A DNA stretch of 29,475 nucleotides, taken from the NCBI GenBank assembly GCA_002049455.2, contig KV919289.1, positions 1-29,475 of the forward strand, read 5' to 3'. Below, piece by piece: positions 27,949 through 29,475 of the stretch; the first letter of the stretch is position 1, and each line of letters starts with the position of its first letter. Below the pieces are notes generated by a model. That model searched no databases. It worked only from the letters and a program-made list of their open reading frames with translations, and was not told where the DNA came from. The position numbers and the translations under genes were made by a program. The stretch comes from Porphyra umbilicalis (lineage: Eukaryota; Rhodophyta; Bangiophyceae; Bangiales; Bangiaceae).

Positions 27949-28733
27949 CCCCCCAGGCAGCGCTCGTGCGGGCGCCCTTGCCACTGAGGCACCGTCAGCT
28001 TCTGCTTGAATCCCCATCGACGGGGGTGTTCGGTGGGCATCGGGGCCCACCGGATCGGGTGCCCGGTTGGAACTGATGGGCGTCCCATGGGGCGATTTGC
28101 CCGGTGGGCCCGAGCTTCATCGGGCTCCATCGGCGCAAGTCACGAGACCGAAAAGACTGACAGCCTCTGAGAGGCCAATCAGAAGACGAAGAGACAGAGG
28201 CCGCTCTTCGAGCCTTGAAGTGGGAATGACAAGCGCAATTCTCAAGTGGATATTGCCACCAGGATTTGAGCGCGGGTGGGGAAACCAACAGGAAACAAGC
28301 GCCCTCGTGACGGTCCGTGTTCTTGTAAGTTTTCTTTGCCACACATTCGTAGCTCAGCTATGGCAAAAAGCGAACCGTGCGCCTCATGGTTGAAAACACA
28401 ACAATGCGTACATGAGGATGCATACGCGAGTGATCACACAGAAGGTCGTGCAACTCGGACGGGTGCCGCCAGAAAAATAGCATGGGTAGCTCCAAAGAAC
28501 ATCGAGGCGGCGTTCGAGATAGCCGAAGAGGCGGAGGCCTGAGCACTGTCTGGGTAATCCCACGGCCGCGGGCGCATCTACCTACATGACAGGCGCTCGT
28601 CGGCGTTGAGGCCAACGCTGCATATAGAGCCCGACCGGGCTGGACCACCCCCTCGCCCCGGCCGCAATCGCGGCCAGAACGCGCTCGCACCCCCCGTGCG
28701 TACGGCACCCCCGCCGCCCCCGACGTCGCCCCT
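27949..28733. other. no firm gene; 11-bp inverted repeat
   Basis: GGGCCCACCGG (28042-28052) and CCGGTGGGCCC (28098-28108) are perfect inverted copies about 45 bp apart. A 60-codon ATG frame at 28360-28542 on the + strand (MAKSEPCASWLKTQQC, ending EIAEEAEA) has normal composition but no recognisable family. I do not call it. Confidence 0.35.
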
Positions 28734-29475
28734 GTGGCGCTGAGACCCCCGCCCCCCCCCCGCCCTACTCGCGCCCTGCCCACCCGCAGCGCCACTTCCA
28801 CCGCCGATGCCACCGCCATTGCCATTAGTTCCGCCAATGACGCCCCCGCCCCCGCCCGTACGGCGCCCGCCGCCGACGCCGCTTATGCCACGCCCGCGGC
28901 GCTTTGTTGGCTCGGGTCGCCCCTCTCGCCCGCGCCGCGGCAACGACCCCTCCCCCCCCCGCCCCCGTTCCTACAGCGTCCCCGTTCCCCCCGCAGCTGC
29001 GGCCGCGGCCGCCGCGGCCGCCGCCGCCGCCGCTGCTTCCGCCCATTTGGCCCCCGGCCCCTGCCCCTGTGGCGCCCCCGTCCCAATCCGCCGCCACCAA
29101 ACGTGTGGCACTGCCGGCCTCCCGCGCCTATGCCGCCCCCACCCTCCGCGCCCCCGCTCCTACGGCGTCCCCGTTCCCCCCGCAGCTGTGGCCGGCGGCC
29201 GTGGCCGCCGCCGCCGCCGTCCGTTGTCCCGCTCAAGACCGCGCACCTCCACGTCTATGGCGCTCCCAACCCCACCCCCCCGCTCCCGCCTCAACGGCTC
29301 CCTCGCCCTCACCGCGGGCCTCGTCTGCCGCTGCCACCGCAGCCGCCACCGCTAACGCCAGATAGGACGTCACGTAGGCCCCTTACGCCACCCACCTGCC
29401 ACTAACACTCCAGCACGCACCTCCCTTCGTCCTCACAACCAGCACCGTGAGTGTACGGCAGTGCACCGCCACCAC
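28734..29475 (+). repeat. Pro/Ala-rich low-complexity region with a 44-bp direct repeat
   Basis: The segment at 28961-29004 recurs at 29150-29193 with about 41 of 44 bases identical, 189 bp (63 codons) apart. In one + strand frame it reads PTASPFPPQL both times. A GCC/GCG tract at about 29000-29045 gives poly-Ala. The frame-preserving spacing would fit a Pro/Ala-rich protein, such as a cell-wall type, but frames on both strands are open and no start or domain can be chosen. Confidence 0.4.

Overview
The window looks like nuclear DNA from a very GC-rich eukaryote, most likely an alga. The reasons are a TATA box placed correctly before a reading frame, cut-and-paste DNA transposons of eukaryotic families (PIF/Harbinger, hAT), and a copy of the ABC1-kinase/beta-lactamase fusion gene known from plastid-bearing eukaryotes. 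A bangiophyte red alga such as Porphyra/Pyropia would fit the base composition and the Ala/Gly/Pro-rich proteins, but the genus is a guess. There are no bacterial operons, rRNA, tRNA or CRISPR that I can support. Most very long open frames are by-products of the GC bias.

Layout. 1-1536: C-terminal part of a transposon-like protein on the + strand. 1537-3457: low-complexity GC-rich DNA. 3458-3656: a small foldback element between 9-bp direct repeats. About 3.7-11.1 kb: a PIF/Harbinger-type unit. It has a DDE transposase on the + strand (one in-frame TAA and a long Gly/Ala repeat insertion) that converges on a Myb/SANT plus NAM-associated-like DNA-binding protein on the - strand. The two stop codons face a shared inverted repeat. 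Upstream of the Myb gene lie a 90-bp coding-type minisatellite and then a four-copy tandem array with hairpins, E2F-like GCGGGAA and Myb-like CAACGG motifs. AACGGT motifs also occur as inverted pairs before the transposase. 11.1-12.9 kb: no gene. 12.9-15.3 kb: TATA box and a protein carrying two NUMOD4-HNH-like modules split by an in-frame TAG.

15.3-18.4 kb: a decayed ABC1-kinase/beta-lactamase gene on the - strand, with a stop codon, two frame breaks and the N-terminus missing. Its homology ends exactly at a 108-bp near-perfect palindrome. 18.4-20.4 kb: lower-GC DNA with a second palindrome and no convincing gene. 20.46-21.97 kb: a group-3-LEA-like protein with 11-residue Ala/Lys/Glu repeats on the - strand, with a frame break in a poly-C tract. 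22.4-26.0 kb: weak Ala-rich open frames, C-rich DNA and short repeats. 26.0-27.95 kb: a complete-ended but gutted hAT element with terminal inverted repeats and near-perfect 8-bp target duplication. 28.0-29.5 kb: Pro/Ala-rich low-complexity DNA.

The best candidate for a little-described system is the Harbinger-type unit. It combines convergent genes, a shared 3' inverted repeat, proteins enlarged by in-frame minisatellites, and repeated Myb-type boxes outside both genes that could be sites for the element's own Myb-like protein. The recurrent pattern of single in-frame stops in otherwise long frames is most simply decay, but RNA or other genomic copies would settle it.
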